64,000 bases of DNA from JACVRW01 sp034664125 (GCA_034664125.1 JAXDIG010000014.1:21095-85094), one strand, 5' to 3'. Positions 53,862 to 62,733 are shown, numbered from the stretch's first letter. Notes: a model not told the origin generated them from the letters alone. Program-made: numbers and translations.

Positions 53862-54824
53862 CTAGCGGCGCGGCGCCAGGCAGCTCGCGTAGTCCTCGCA
53901 GTCGATCCGACCGGGCAGGAACGCCGCCGAGTGGAAGGTGGTGCTGAGCAGCTGCCGTGTGCGCACACCGTTCACGCGGCGCGCCAGGATGCGCTCGGTG
54001 GCCGACCGGTCGTGGCGCAGGTAGCGGTCGAACCAGGCAAGCAGGAAGTAGCCGACGTCGCGCAGCTGGGCCTCGTTGCCCCGCGCGGTGAAGTCGTCGT
54101 GCTGGAAGCCGCGCATGACCAGGGTCACCGTCGGCTGGCCGGCGGCCTTCCAGACGCGGTGACCGGTCTTCTTCAGCTCGGGGCCGGTCACCGTCGGCCG
54201 GCGGTAGCAGGGCCGGTCCATGGCAAAGCCGAACGCGGGGACGCGCGCGACGATCGGGTTGCGCGGCGGCACGACGCACCCGACCGCCGCGGCCAGGTCG
54301 CCGTTGGCGTAGCGCTTGAGCGAGTCGAGCGCCACGAGAGCGCGCACGCCGGGCTCGTCCTGGGCCAGCATCGAAGCGTTCGACCCCTGGGAGTGCCCGG
54401 CGAGGCCGATGCGGTCGGGCAGCGTCAGGTCCCTGAACGGGTTCGCCCGGGAGCGCAGCCAGCGGACGCCCGTGCGCACCGCCTGCTCGTGCCCGAGGAG
54501 ATCGCCGTCGTGGGTCAGGACCAAAGTGACGTAGCCGTGGCCGGCGAGGTACCGCGCCGCCCATAGGAGTCCGCACTGGGTGCCGCCGGCGCCGTGCATG
54601 AGCACGACACCCGGTCGCCGGCCCAGCTTGCGCCGCGAACCCTGCGGCCGCAGCACGCTGCCCGGGTATGCGGCGCTGCCGGGGACCTGGACCGTCACCT
54701 GCCTGAGCACCGAGCTCCCCTGCCAGGCGAAGCTGGCCTGGGCCGGGCACGGAGCCGGTTGCGCCTGCGCGGCGCCGCCCGGGACGACCGCCACGGCTGC
54801 CAGCAGGGCCACGAGGTTCAACAT
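53862..54824 (-). CDS. Secreted alpha/beta-hydrolase (dienelactone-hydrolase-like)
   Basis: From the ATG at 54,824 the protein of 320 residues has a signal peptide (MLNLVALLAAVAVVPGGAAQA). The hydrolase core shows GVVLMHGAGGTQCGL (oxyanion region), GLAGHSQGSNAS (nucleophile Ser) and FQHDDF near the expected His. Several cysteines suggest disulfides, consistent with export. The reading frame is open upstream, but the signal peptide fixes the start. The substrate is unknown. Confidence 0.8.
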   Translation of the reverse strand: MLNLVALLAAVAVVPGGAAQAQPAPCPAQASFAWQGSSVLRQVTVQVPGSAAYPGSVLRPQGSRRKLGRRPGVVLMHGAGGTQCGLLWAARYLAGHGYVTLVLTHDGDLLGHEQAVRTGVRWLRSRANPFRDLTLPDRIGLAGHSQGSNASMLAQDEPGVRALVALDSLKRYANGDLAAAVGCVVPPRNPIVARVPAFGFAMDRPCYRRPTVTGPELKKTGHRVWKAAGQPTVTLVMRGFQHDDFTARGNEAQLRDVGYFLLAWFDRYLRHDRSATERILARRVNGVRTRQLLSTTFHSAAFLPGRIDCEDYASCLAPRR

Positions 54825-54864
54825 TCGACCTGCACAACACCGGCGGCGGGCCGGGGTTGCGGAG

Positions 54865-55497
54865 TCAGTCCAGGCGGTGCAGCAGCGCGTCCGCCTGGCG
54901 GCGCTCCTCCTGCTCGACGCTCCAGTCCGGGTCACGCTGGTGGGCCACGCTCACCTCGGCCGGCGTCGGCAGGCCGGCGGGGTCGGGCCAGCTGGCGGGA
55001 TCCCACAGCTTCGAGCGCACGAAGGCCTTGGGGCAGTGCGCGTAGACCTCTTCGGCTTCGATCACGATGGCGGTGCGGGGAGCCTTGCCCACCGGCGTCA
55101 GGCGATCGAGCAGCTCGGGCCGGGCGGTCACTCGGGCGCGCCCGTTCACGCGCAGCGTGGTGTCGCGCCCGGGGATCACGAAGATCACCCCGGCCCGGCC
55201 GCTGGCCACGACGTTCTCGAGCGTGTCCAGCCGGCGGTTACCAGTGGCATCGGGGATCGCGAGGTGCCGGTCGCCGAGCACCGTGACGAACCCGGGCGGC
55301 CCGCCGCGCGGGCTCACGTCGCACTGGCCCTGCTCGGAGTAGGTGGCGACGAACAGCATCGGCGCCGCGGCGATCAGCCGCCGGCACAGCTCGTCCAGGT
55401 AGCCGATGTCCTTGCTCACCGCGCGCTCCATCGCCGCGTCGTAGAACTCCCGCAGCTCCTCCACGCGCTCGAGTGCGCCGTCGAACGGATCGGTCAC
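54865..55497 (-). CDS. FMN-binding pyridoxamine 5'-phosphate oxidase-like protein
   Basis: The protein of about 210 residues has a split-barrel core: MLFVATYSEQGQCDVSPRGGPPGFV, LAIPDATGNRRLDTLENV and AGVIFVIPGRDTTLRVNGRA. It resembles the MSMEG_1061-type subfamily. Such proteins bind FMN or F420. I take the GTG at 55,497, giving an N-terminal helix; the frame runs further but would overlap the next gene. Confidence 0.78.
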   Translation of the reverse strand: MTDPFDGALERVEELREFYDAAMERAVSKDIGYLDELCRRLIAAAPMLFVATYSEQGQCDVSPRGGPPGFVTVLGDRHLAIPDATGNRRLDTLENVVASGRAGVIFVIPGRDTTLRVNGRARVTARPELLDRLTPVGKAPRTAIVIEAEEVYAHCPKAFVRSKLWDPASWPDPAGLPTPAEVSVAHQRDPDWSVEQEERRQADALLHRLD

Positions 55498-55519
55498 CCC
55501 ATTGACTATGCCAGGCGAC

Positions 55520-56365
55520 TCAGAGCGGCAGTTTCTCGACGGTGCGACCCGTGACTGCGACGGCATAGGCGTTGCGCAGCCGGTCCTCGCGCAGCGCGCG
55601 TACGCCCGCGGCGAGGCCACGCTCGTCGAGCGCCGTGACCAGCCAGAGGAGCTCGTCGGCGCGCGGGCGCAGCGCCGCCACCAGCGCGGTGCCGTCGCCG
55701 GGGTGAACCGTCCGGGCCACGTGGCCGTTCTCGTCGAGCAGGTAGAGCGTCGCGCCGTCCGCCGAGAAGCGTGCGAACACACCGCTGCGCTCGGGCCCGC
55801 GCTCGAGTGTGAAGCCGCCCCGCACGATGCGCGCCCGCGGCCAGCGGGCGACCACGAGACGCGTGACGTGCTCGGTGCCGGGAGCCCCGAGTGAGGATCC
55901 GGACACCGGGACGTCCACGCTCTCGAGCTTCTGCTTGGCGTCGAGGCACGGCGCGGACTCGGCGTCGTCGCACTCCACGCGCACCGGCCGCCGCTCGCCT
56001 TGGAGGCCGTGACGGAACGGCTCCGGGAAGGCGCCGACGACGGCGCGCACGAGGACCCCCGCGCCGCGGCGACGGTGGTCCCACTGCACGCGGTCGCCCG
56101 GCGACAGGTCGTATTGACCCGGGGCGGTGTCGGGCCGTACGCCGTTGACGAAGAAGCTCCAGCCCGGGCCGGGGGCGCGGACGTCGGACTCGGAGCGCAG
56201 CAGGCTCAACGCCGTGGCGCCGTCGGGCACCTTCGCGAGGCGCGCGGAGTCCACCTTCCTATGACCGAAGTCGCGGGTGACGCTCAGCGTCAGGCCGCCC
56301 GGCCCGCCGGCCCCGGCGCCGGCGCCGCAGCCGGAGGCCAGGAGCGCGGCGAGCAGCAGCGCCAC
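55520..56365 (-). CDS. Lipoprotein with DUF4430-like domain
   Basis: The signal ends in ALLASGCGAG (lipobox LASGC). The next domain, ending FFVNGVRPDTAPGQYDLSPGDRVQWDH, matches the transcobalamin-C/DUF4430-type beta-grasp domain that often binds surface ligands. The last 150 residues are unassigned. The start is uncertain: GTG at 56,365 gives a short n-region. The reading frame runs to 56,464, but that would enter the tRNA-Glu gene. Confidence 0.65.
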   Translation of the reverse strand: MALLLAALLASGCGAGAGAGGPGGLTLSVTRDFGHRKVDSARLAKVPDGATALSLLRSESDVRAPGPGWSFFVNGVRPDTAPGQYDLSPGDRVQWDHRRRGAGVLVRAVVGAFPEPFRHGLQGERRPVRVECDDAESAPCLDAKQKLESVDVPVSGSSLGAPGTEHVTRLVVARWPRARIVRGGFTLERGPERSGVFARFSADGATLYLLDENGHVARTVHPGDGTALVAALRPRADELLWLVTALDERGLAAGVRALREDRLRNAYAVAVTGRTVEKLPL

Positions 56366-56456
56366 GGCGTTACTCGGCTTGTACAGGCGCGGTCCGATCG
56401 GCGGGAGGCTAGCCGTGGCGCACGAGCACCCCCTCGCTACAATCGCCGACCGACGG

Positions 56457-56529
56457 GCCGCCATCGTCTAGGGGACTAGGACGCCGCCCTCTCACGGCGG
56501 AAACCGGGGTTCGAATCCCCGTGGCGGTA
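56457..56529 (+). tRNA. tRNA-Glu (CTC)
   Basis: A 73-nt cloverleaf fits: acceptor GCCGCCA with TGGCGGT plus discriminator A, anticodon stem CCGCC/GGCGG with loop CTCTCAC (anticodon CTC at 56,491-56,493), and T-arm CGGGG-TTCGAAT-CCCCG. No CCA is encoded. Its 3' end is repeated at 58,781, marking an integration site. Confidence 0.95.
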
Positions 56530-56530
56530 C
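56510..56530 (+). repeat. att site within the tRNA-Glu 3' end
   Basis: A 21-bp sequence starting TTCGAATCCCC and ending GGCGGTAC, identical to 58,781-58,801. It covers the T-loop and the acceptor 3' strand, as in tyrosine-integrase att cores. Confidence 0.88.
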
Positions 56531-56534
56531 TCGA

Positions 56535-56560
56535 GAAAGCCCTGCTAGAGCGGGGCTTTC
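56535..56560 (+). terminator. Hairpin just after tRNA-Glu
   Basis: GAAAGCCC and GGGCTTTC are perfect 8-bp arms with a 10-nt loop, 6 nt after the tRNA. It lies inside the integrated element, so the element supplies the tRNA terminator. Confidence 0.7.
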
Positions 56561-56598
56561 GCCGTTCAGGGGACGCCCGCGCCACACTGTGCGCCACA

Positions 56599-56907
56599 GT
56601 GCCCAAGCGCCCCTGCCTCACGTGCGGCGCGCTGGCCCATGGGAGCTACTGCCCCCGCCACATGCCCAAGCGCGACTCGCCCGGGCGCTGGACCGGCCCG
56701 GGCGCGGGCAGCTTCCGCGAGCTCACGCTGGCGAAGACGGGCGGGCGCTGCGAGCGCTGCGGGTCGGATGATCGAGTCGAGGCCCACCACGTCATCGCCC
56801 TGAGCGAGGGCGGGTCGAACGACGCGGCCACGAACGGGCAGGCGCTGTGCTTCGAGTGCCACAAGGAGATCGAGCGCGGCAGACTACGGGCCAATGGCGG
56901 GCGGTAG
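56599..56907 (+). CDS. HNH endonuclease
   Basis: The protein of 102 residues from the GTG at 56,599 has CLTCGALAHGSYC, then CERCGSDDRVEAHHVIALSEGGSNDAATNGQALCFECHKEIE, which is a Cys4-type HNH domain with the HH catalytic pair. Small HNH proteins of this type are common in actinophages, where they help DNA packaging or homing. Its end overlaps the next small gene. Confidence 0.87.
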   Translation: MPKRPCLTCGALAHGSYCPRHMPKRDSPGRWTGPGAGSFRELTLAKTGGRCERCGSDDRVEAHHVIALSEGGSNDAATNGQALCFECHKEIERGRLRANGGR

Positions 56908-57100
56908 CGACCGCATCTCAGGTAGGCGAGTGCTGCTTGGAGGCCTGGCAGTCACGGTCCTATGGGGCCTCGTCTTCGGGTGGATCGATGACGAGCTGTG
57001 GACGCTGCGGAACTGGTTGAGTGCCCTCGTGGCGGGCGCCCTGTTCGTCGCCATGCTCGGCGTCGTCACCTATCTGCAGTCGCGCCGTCGGCCAGGGTGA
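56894..57100 (+). CDS. Small two-helix membrane protein
   Basis: The 68-residue protein has two TM helices (VLLGGLAVTVLWGLVFGWI and NWLSALVAGALFVAMLGVVTYL). It overlaps the HNH gene by 14 nt. Function unknown; it could be phage-derived. Confidence 0.55.
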   Translation: MAGGSDRISGRRVLLGGLAVTVLWGLVFGWIDDELWTLRNWLSALVAGALFVAMLGVVTYLQSRRRPG

Positions 57101-57240
57101 GGGTCGGTTTTTGGGTGCGCTCTCCATCTACGCCGCCCCAGCGCGCTGCGCAAGAACGAGGCTCCGGGAGGACCTCCGAAACCTGGGTTCGCGTTGTACA
57201 ACTAGTTGATTCGGCCCGACGGGAAGAGGCGAGAACTGCA

Positions 57241-57495
57241 ATGCGGTTCACTGATCTTGAGCAGCGAGTCTTGGAGTTCATGGCAAACGCTGCTGAACCG
57301 ACTTGGATCTTTCTCAGCGAAATGCCTGAGCTTGGGGGTGACCGAGGGACGCTGGAGCGGATCCTTGTCGACCTAGAGGCGCGTGGAATGGTCTCTCGGA
57401 CTCGGGAGCCGTCCGGCAACCCAGACGCCAATCCAACCGACCTCGACGATTGGTGGGCGCTCACGTCGCTCGGACGGGGGGCCTTACGCGACTAG
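57241..57495 (+). CDS. Small winged-helix-like protein
   Basis: The 84-residue protein from the ATG at 57,241 reads LEQRVLEFMANAAEPTWIFLSEMPELGGDRGTLERILVDLEARGMVSRTR, a short winged-helix pattern. AGAGGCGAGAA upstream is a weak Shine-Dalgarno sequence. It lies in a less GC-rich patch of the remnant. Confidence 0.6.
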   Translation: MRFTDLEQRVLEFMANAAEPTWIFLSEMPELGGDRGTLERILVDLEARGMVSRTREPSGNPDANPTDLDDWWALTSLGRGALRD

Positions 57496-57549
57496 ATGAC
57501 GCCCAGATCGAGCCCACGCCTGGCCGCCCCCGTGCGTCACGAGGTCGCG

Positions 57550-57707
57550 GTCCTGCCTGCACGAGCCCCGCGCGGCGCAGGCGCGAGATCGCGTCCGCGA
57601 TCTTCCAGTCCGGCCAGTCGAGGCTCGCGCGCCAGGTCGTTGCGGTCGATCATGTCGCCCTCGAGCACGAGCCCGAGCGCCACGGCGTCCTCGCGGTCCT
57701 CGCTCAT
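57550..57707 (-). pseudogene. Frameshifted small winged-helix gene
   Basis: From the ATG at 57,707 the frame reads MSEDREDAVALGLVLEGDM. After a shift it continues as SLDWPDWKIADAISRLRRAGLVQAG. Together these match the small winged-helix style of the paralogues in the transposon (AEDAVNRLAGVGLV). It appears decayed. The rest of 57,496-57,777 shows nothing else I can support. Confidence 0.4.
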
Positions 57708-57777
57708 GGCGGCAGCGTGGCCAGCGGCAGGCGGGCGCCGCCATCGTCCGATCGGATGAGCCTAGATCCAGACGGCG

Positions 57778-58038
57778 ATGTCCATAACGAGCCCGGCGTG
57801 GCGGATGCTCAGGGTGAGCGTCGATCCATCGAAGCGGGTCCACGCGCTCTCGAACGTTCGCCGGTCGAGGAGCACGTGCCCCGCCGTGGGCTTCGCGGCG
57901 CTCGGCATGTCGCTCGACAGCTTCGAGCGCCACGTCCAGCCGCACGTCCGGCTCGTGCGTCGTGGCAAGCTGCGGCTCGTGCCGGTCACAGAGCTGCAGC
58001 GCTGGCTCGACGAGAGCGCCACGCACGCGCTCGATTGA
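57778..58038 (+). CDS. Excisionase-like HTH protein
   Basis: The C-terminal half reads ALGMSLDSFERHVQPHVRLVRRGKLRLVPVTELQRWLDESA, the MerR/excisionase-like fold common just upstream of actinophage integrase genes. The N-terminal 35 residues look unrelated and may be damaged. It precedes the broken integrase by 100 nt. Confidence 0.6.
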   Translation: MSITSPAWRMLRVSVDPSKRVHALSNVRRSRSTCPAVGFAALGMSLDSFERHVQPHVRLVRRGKLRLVPVTELQRWLDESATHALD

Positions 58039-58137
58039 TGTTGCCCACCACCCGCCGCGGGCTTAGGCTGGCCTGGTCATGTAGATGGCCGGGCGGCGCT
58101 GACACGCCCCCGGCCCGGCACCGGAAACGAGGTTCCG

Positions 58138-58742
58138 ATGCAAGCACAGCGTAAGACTCCCGAGGGCATCCGCATCCGCCACGCGAAGGCGTGCGCCTCA
58201 CGAGGCGACGGCCGCTGCGACTGCCGGGCGACCTATCAGGCGAACGTCTGGGACAACCGCCACGCGAGCGCATCTTCAAGACGTTCGACACGCTCGCAGG
58301 CGCCAAGGCCGGCGGCGCGAGGCGCAGGTGGCGCTCGCGCAGGGCACGATGCGCGCGCCGTCCAAGCTAACCCTGCGCGAGGCCGCCGACACCTGGCTCG
58401 CCGGGGCCCGCGACGGGTCGATCCGCTCGCGCAAGGGCGAGCGCTACAAGCCGAGCGCGATCCGCGGCTACGAGCGTTGCCTGCGCCTGCGCATCCTGCC
58501 GGGGCTCGGCGGCCGGCGGCTTTCCGAGATCACCCGTGGGGACGTGCAGGCGCATGGGCCACGCGAGCGTGTCGATCACGTTCGACCGCTACGGGCACCT
58601 GATGCCCGGCAACGAGTCCGAGGCGGCCGGCCTGCTCGACGCCTACCTCGCCCGGGCGGCATCCGCGCCACAACGGCGCCACAGTGGACCCCTCACAGAT
58701 GCGGTCGAGGGCGGTCGAGAGCGGTTGGCGAGTCCGCTCTAG
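58138..58742 (+). pseudogene. Tyrosine integrase, frameshifted and deleted
   Basis: Three pieces lie in different frames. They are an N-terminal arm (GIRIRHAKACASRGDGRCDC), the SAM-like core-binding domain (LTLREAADTWLAGARDGSIRSRKGERYKPSAIRGYE ... LSEITRGDVQ), and a C-terminal piece MGHASVSITFDRYGHLMPGNE with the catalytic Tyr. The central catalytic region with the Arg and His boxes is deleted near 58,555. At least one frameshift lies near 58,262-58,330. It is inactive. Confidence 0.85.
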
Positions 58743-58780
58743 CAGCGCGATTCGGCTCTAGCGCGTGCCCCCGGGGACAC

Positions 58781-58801
58781 TTCGAATCCCCGTGGCGGTA
58801 C
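58781..58801 (+). repeat. Distal att repeat
   Basis: An exact 21-bp copy of the tRNA-Glu 3' end. A CCCGCT/AGCGGG hairpin follows at 58,804-58,821 and may be the original tRNA terminator before integration. Confidence 0.88.
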
Positions 58802-58847
58802 CTCCCGCTCTGCGCAGCGGGGTCGCGGAGCGTGTAGCGGGAACGAT

Positions 58848-59410
58848 TCACTCGCCTTCTCGCTCCAGCATCTTGGCGAGCGACCCCGCGAGCTGCTCCA
58901 CGTCCCAGTCCAAGTGCACATCCGCCGTGGTCAACAGCGACTTGTGTCCGAGCAGCTTCTGGACCGCCTTCAAGTTCCCCGTCGCGTCGAGTAAGTGCTG
59001 CCCAGCCGTATGGCGGGCCTTACGCATCCGCTCGCCCTTCGTGGTTCCCTCCGCCACCACCCCCCGCATTGGCGAGGCAGCGGTACCACCAGTCGTGTAG
59101 CGCGTGGTTGCTGATCTGGGTGTCGGGGACCAGACGGGTGCCGGGGCGGTTGCCGCGGCGACCGGGCATCACGAAATGGGACGGCTCGGCGCCTGTGTCG
59201 AGGATCAGCCGCTCAAGGTCGTTCCAGAACGCGGGGTCGGGCAGCGGAAGAGCGCGGACCGTGCCGCCCTTGGCGAACACGGTGAGGGTGCGGCGCACGT
59301 GATCGAAGTGCTTGAACCGCACCTGGCGGATGCTGCCCTTCCGAAGCCCGTACACGAGCAGCGTCGCATTCACTGCGCACCGCGTCCTGTGTCGTGCCGC
59401 CGTCAGCCAC
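58848..59410 (-). pseudogene. Second tyrosine recombinase, frameshifted
   Basis: Two frames hold its parts. The first has LLVYGLRKGSIRQVRFKHFD, VRRTLTVFAKGG and ISNHALHDWWYRCLANAG (start of the catalytic domain, Arg box). The second has ARHTAGQHLLDATGNLKAVQKLLGHKSLLTTADVHLDWDVEQL (His box and C-terminal end). The catalytic Tyr position reads His (ADVHLDWD). It lies just outside the att-bounded remnant, so it is from a separate older insertion. The 198 bp after it hold no gene. Confidence 0.8.
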
Positions 59411-59608
59411 GGCGGCACTAGGGTGGTGGGGCCCGCGGCCGTCAGCGGACCCGCGTTACGGCGGCGGCACACGAGGTTTCCGAGGCCTAGACGCCAGTGC
59501 CCGAGCCGACCGCTGAGGCTCACGCCGCTCGCAAGGCGGCGGCTGCCGCGTCCTCGGTGTGATGGCAGTGGCTAGTCGAGGCTCCTCTCACGCGCCCGCA
59601 CGGTCGCT

Positions 59609-60802
59609 GTGGCAGTCATCCATAGGATCGTCAGGGTGCGCCGCCTGTTCCCGCTGCTCGCCGGTGTCCTCGCGCTCGAGACCTCCTTGTTCGCGGCTGT
59701 CGCTCCGCTTCTCCCGCACTACTCCCAGGAGTACGACCTATCGAAGGCCGAGGCCGGCATCTTGCTCGCCGCGTATCCCGCGGGCACTTTGCTCGCCTCC
59801 CTGCCAAGCGGTTGGATAGTCGTTCGGCGCGGCCCGAAGCAGATGCTTTTGGCGAGTCTCGTTCTGTTTGCGGCCGCGAGCGTGTCCTTCGCTTTTGCCG
59901 AACGATCGCCAGTCCTCGACATCGCGCGCTTCTTGCAAGGTGTCGCCGGCGCCGGCCTCTGGGCGGCGGGCATGGCGTGGCTGGCCGCGGAAAGTCCGCG
60001 AGACCGACTCGGTGAGGTGATCGGGGCGGCGCTCGGCGTTGGGATAGTCGGAATCCTCTTTGGGCCCGCGATCGGCGGCGTCGCCAGCGCGATTGGTCCG
60101 CAGATCGTCTTCACTGCGATCGCCGTTCTCGCTGGGGCGCTCGCGCTTGGCGCCGTGCAGCTACCCGCGCATGCATCGAATGCGCATCTAACGATGGCCC
60201 TGCTCGTCGCAGCCATCCGGACGCGGACCGTCCTAACCGGCTTCTGGCTATTCATGTTGCCTGCCGTCTTCGCCGGGGTGATCGAAGTGCTGGAACCGCT
60301 GCGCCTCGCAGGCTTCGGTACGAGCGGCCCGCTTATCGGTGCGGTGTTCGTCATAGCGGCCCTTGTCGAAGCCGTTGTCAGTCCTGCGGCGGGACGACTC
60401 TCCGACCGGCGTGGAAGGGCTGTGCCGCTGCGAGCCGGACTTGCCACAGCCGTCGTGATCGCACTCCTATTGCCGTTGCCCCGAGCAGCACTGCCTGCGG
60501 CCGCGTGCGTCGTGCTGGCCTTCGCTGCGCTAGGTATGTGTTGGGCACCCGCGATGGCGTTCTTGTCGGATGCCGCGGACGGCGCCAACCTCCCGTTCGC
60601 GATGACGTTCTCGCTCGCCAATGTCGCTTGGGCGACCGGCCACATGCTCGGGGCGGCGGGCGGTGCCCCACTCGCGGGGCACTTCTCGGATGCGGTTCCG
60701 TACTTCCTGGTGGCAGGTCTTTGCCTGCTTACCCTTCTTGTGCCACTCCGCGCCAGACCCTCGTTCGCGCGCCGCCAGCGCGCGCGGGAGGCCACTCACT
60801 GA
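59609..60802 (+). CDS. MFS transporter
   Basis: The 397-residue protein has about 12 TM helices. Motif A-like GWIVVRRGPKQ sits between helices 2 and 3, and the second-half counterpart is GRLSDRRGRAVPLR. It resembles drug/multidrug-resistance MFS proteins of the DHA1 group. The substrate is unknown. The GTG start at 59,609 is given; the TM-start RVRRLFPLLAGVLA follows. Confidence 0.85.
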   Translation: MAVIHRIVRVRRLFPLLAGVLALETSLFAAVAPLLPHYSQEYDLSKAEAGILLAAYPAGTLLASLPSGWIVVRRGPKQMLLASLVLFAAASVSFAFAERSPVLDIARFLQGVAGAGLWAAGMAWLAAESPRDRLGEVIGAALGVGIVGILFGPAIGGVASAIGPQIVFTAIAVLAGALALGAVQLPAHASNAHLTMALLVAAIRTRTVLTGFWLFMLPAVFAGVIEVLEPLRLAGFGTSGPLIGAVFVIAALVEAVVSPAAGRLSDRRGRAVPLRAGLATAVVIALLLPLPRAALPAAACVVLAFAALGMCWAPAMAFLSDAADGANLPFAMTFSLANVAWATGHMLGAAGGAPLAGHFSDAVPYFLVAGLCLLTLLVPLRARPSFARRQRAREATH

Positions 60803-60877
60803 AGCTCCGTATGCCACCGCCGCACTTGACATGCAGTGGCACAACGCTCCTCGCCTCATCCGAGCGGAACACTGCGG

Positions 60878-61255
60878 TTATTGCACCACCGCGATCGCGT
60901 CCATCTCGAAGAGCAGCTCGGGCAGGAACAGCTCGCTCTGCACTCCGATCGTCGCCGGATACGGCTCCTCGAGCAGCTCCCCGCGCACGCGCGAGAAGAC
61001 CGGATAGTCGTCCACGATCCGCTTGAAGTGCGTGGTGGTCTTCACCACGTCCTTCCAGCTCGCGCCCACCTTGTCGAGCGCTGCCTCGATGTTCTTGTAG
61101 GTCTGCCGCATCTGCGCCTCGAAGTCGCCGACGCCGACGACCTGGTCGTTCTCGTCGAGCCCGGCCTGGCCGGAGATGAATGCGAGATTCCCGACGACGA
61201 CGACGTCGGAGTACTTGCGGCCCCGAGGATCGGGGAAGAACTGCGGCTCTGTCAT
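60878..61255 (-). CDS. Rid/YjgF-family protein
   Basis: The 125-residue protein from the ATG at 61,255 has the Rid fold: YSDVVVVGNLAFISGQAGLDEN, AQMRQTYKNIEAALDKVGASWKDVVKTTTHF and YPATIGVQSELFLPELLFEMDAIAV. The Arg of active imine deaminases near the end is replaced (YPATIGVQ). It may bind an unstable product of the LLM enzyme. It overlaps the LLM gene by ATGA. Confidence 0.88.
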   Translation of the reverse strand: MTEPQFFPDPRGRKYSDVVVVGNLAFISGQAGLDENDQVVGVGDFEAQMRQTYKNIEAALDKVGASWKDVVKTTTHFKRIVDDYPVFSRVRGELLEEPYPATIGVQSELFLPELLFEMDAIAVVQ

Positions 61256-62328
61256 CCGGGCACCTCCACGGTGGCGCGGTGGAACTCGGGCAGCACGTGC
61301 TTCCCGATCAGGTCGATTGCCTTCATGTGCTTCTCGTGGCTGATGCCGTCGATCGAGAGGATCACCTCGTCCACGCCGCGCTCCTCGAGCTTCTTGAGCG
61401 TTGCCGTCACGTCGTCGGGGTCGCCGGCGACGATCGAAGGGCCGATCGTCATGAGCTTGTCGAGGTCGCGGCGGTATTCGTGCACCGCCTCGATCTGCTC
61501 CATGTACTCGTAGCTCGGCTTCTTGCGAAGCGGCGCGTACAGGTCGTCGAGGAGGAAGTCCACGAACTCGAACGCGCGCGTGGAGATCTCGTTCAGGGCG
61601 CGCGCTCGGGTCTCGGCGCAGTGCGCCGAGGCGACGTAGTAGCTGAAGACCTCCGTCGGCCTGCTCGAGACGGGCTCCGCCGACGCGAAGTTGTCGCGGT
61701 AAGCCGCGATGCGCACGTCGAGGGCGTCCCAGCCCAGGTAGTTGTCGGAGCTGATCACGCCGATGCCGAGCTTCGCCGCCAGTTCGTGCGTCTCCGTGCC
61801 GGAGCTCACCACGAGCAGCTCGGGCGGCGGATCCTGCACCGGCCGCGGCAGGATCGGGATGTCGTCGAGCTGCCAGTACGTGCCGTCGTAGTCGATCCGC
61901 TCGTGCTGGAGCGCCTGGCCGATGATCCGCATCGACTCTTCCCACATCGGTCGCGAGTGCTCGAAGTCGACGTTGAACGTCTTGACGGTGTTGATGTTGT
62001 TCCCGCGCGCGGTGCAGAGCCCGGCGCGGCCGTTCGTCACGGCGTCCAGGGTCATCAGCCGCTCGGCGACCTGCACCGGATGGACGTAGGTGATCACCAT
62101 CGCCATCCAGCGGATCTGGATCCGGCTGGTGCGCTCGGCCACGGCGCCGTAGATGGCGTCCGGCGCCGTGATCGATGTGTAGGGACCGCTGAAGTGCGTC
62201 TCGGAGGTGCCCCAGCAGTGATAGCCGTGCTCTTCGGCGAGCGCGGCCTCGTCGAGGATCTGGTGGATCTTCTCGGCCGGAGTCGCGGCGTTGCGCAGGT
62301 TCCCGTCCGAGATCAGCCCGATCCGCAT
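61252..62328 (-). CDS. LLM-class flavin-dependent monooxygenase
   Basis: The 358-residue TIM-barrel protein from the ATG at 62,328 begins MRIGLISDGNLRN. It has EEHGYHCWGTSETHFSG, MVITYVHPVQVAERLMTLDAVTNGRAGL and ISSDNYLGWD, typical of bacterial-luciferase-like FMN or F420 enzymes. The Rid protein downstream and the EthD-domain protein upstream suggest a catabolic operon for an aromatic or cyclic compound. Confidence 0.87.
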   Translation of the reverse strand: MRIGLISDGNLRNAATPAEKIHQILDEAALAEEHGYHCWGTSETHFSGPYTSITAPDAIYGAVAERTSRIQIRWMAMVITYVHPVQVAERLMTLDAVTNGRAGLCTARGNNINTVKTFNVDFEHSRPMWEESMRIIGQALQHERIDYDGTYWQLDDIPILPRPVQDPPPELLVVSSGTETHELAAKLGIGVISSDNYLGWDALDVRIAAYRDNFASAEPVSSRPTEVFSYYVASAHCAETRARALNEISTRAFEFVDFLLDDLYAPLRKKPSYEYMEQIEAVHEYRRDLDKLMTIGPSIVAGDPDDVTATLKKLEERGVDEVILSIDGISHEKHMKAIDLIGKHVLPEFHRATVEVPG

Positions 62329-62332
62329 CCGG

Positions 62333-62641
62333 TCAGGCCTCCTTGACGTCGTACGTCGTGAAGGAGTACAGGCCGCCGGCGTTCTCCTCGAGGTCCTTGC
62401 TCCCGGCCGCGAACTCCGGCGAGGCCGCGGACTCCGCGAGCGCCTCGCGCGACTCGTACTCGAGCTCGACCACGAAATGCACCTTCTTCTCGTCGCCGTC
62501 GACGTCCACCGGGCCATCGCTCACGTACGGGCCCTTGAGGTCCGGGATCTTGCGCACCAGCGGAAGGTGCGTCTCGTAGTACCAGCGCTTGAACTCCGCC
62601 GGATCCGGCGGCTCCGTGAAGAAAACGAGAAGCCTCACCAT
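62333..62641 (-). CDS. EthD-domain protein
   Basis: The 102-residue ferredoxin-like protein has FKRWYYETHLPLVRKIPDLKGPYVSDGP and FVVELEYESREALAESAASPEF, the EthD (dimeric alpha/beta barrel) pattern. EthD proteins accompany oxygenases for ether or aromatic breakdown. It precedes the LLM gene by 4 nt. Confidence 0.85.
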   Translation of the reverse strand: MVRLLVFFTEPPDPAEFKRWYYETHLPLVRKIPDLKGPYVSDGPVDVDGDEKKVHFVVELEYESREALAESAASPEFAAGSKDLEENAGGLYSFTTYDVKEA

Positions 62642-62702
62642 CGGGACCGTCCTTTGCCGCCGCGTCTCGGCGTGTAGGGGGCGAAATCGATCGTAAATCG
62701 GA

Positions 62703-62733
62703 GCTTTCAGCTCGAAAGCGACCGTATCATACG
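62703..62733. promoter_or_regulatory. Two inverted repeats upstream of the EthD operon
   Basis: GCTTTC-AGCTC-GAAAGC (62,703-62,719) and CGTAT-C-ATACG (62,723-62,733) lie between the SMR and EthD genes. The second is a possible operator for the catabolic operon; the first could end SMR transcription. Confidence 0.4.

Larger units (their letters stand above)
56510..58801. mobile_element. Decayed 2.3-kb element integrated at tRNA-Glu
   Basis: A 21-bp direct repeat of the tRNA 3' end bounds this stretch. Inside are an HNH nuclease, two small proteins, a broken winged-helix gene, an excisionase-like protein and a broken tyrosine integrase. The integrase lies at the far end from the tRNA. Parts between are degenerate. 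It looks like a phage-satellite or island remnant. Confidence 0.8.

Noticed and set aside
57762..58022. 86-residue minus-strand frame ending MDIAVWI
   Set aside because: The last 40 codons look plausible, but the rest is Ser/Arg-rich and it opposes the excisionase-like gene; too weak to call.
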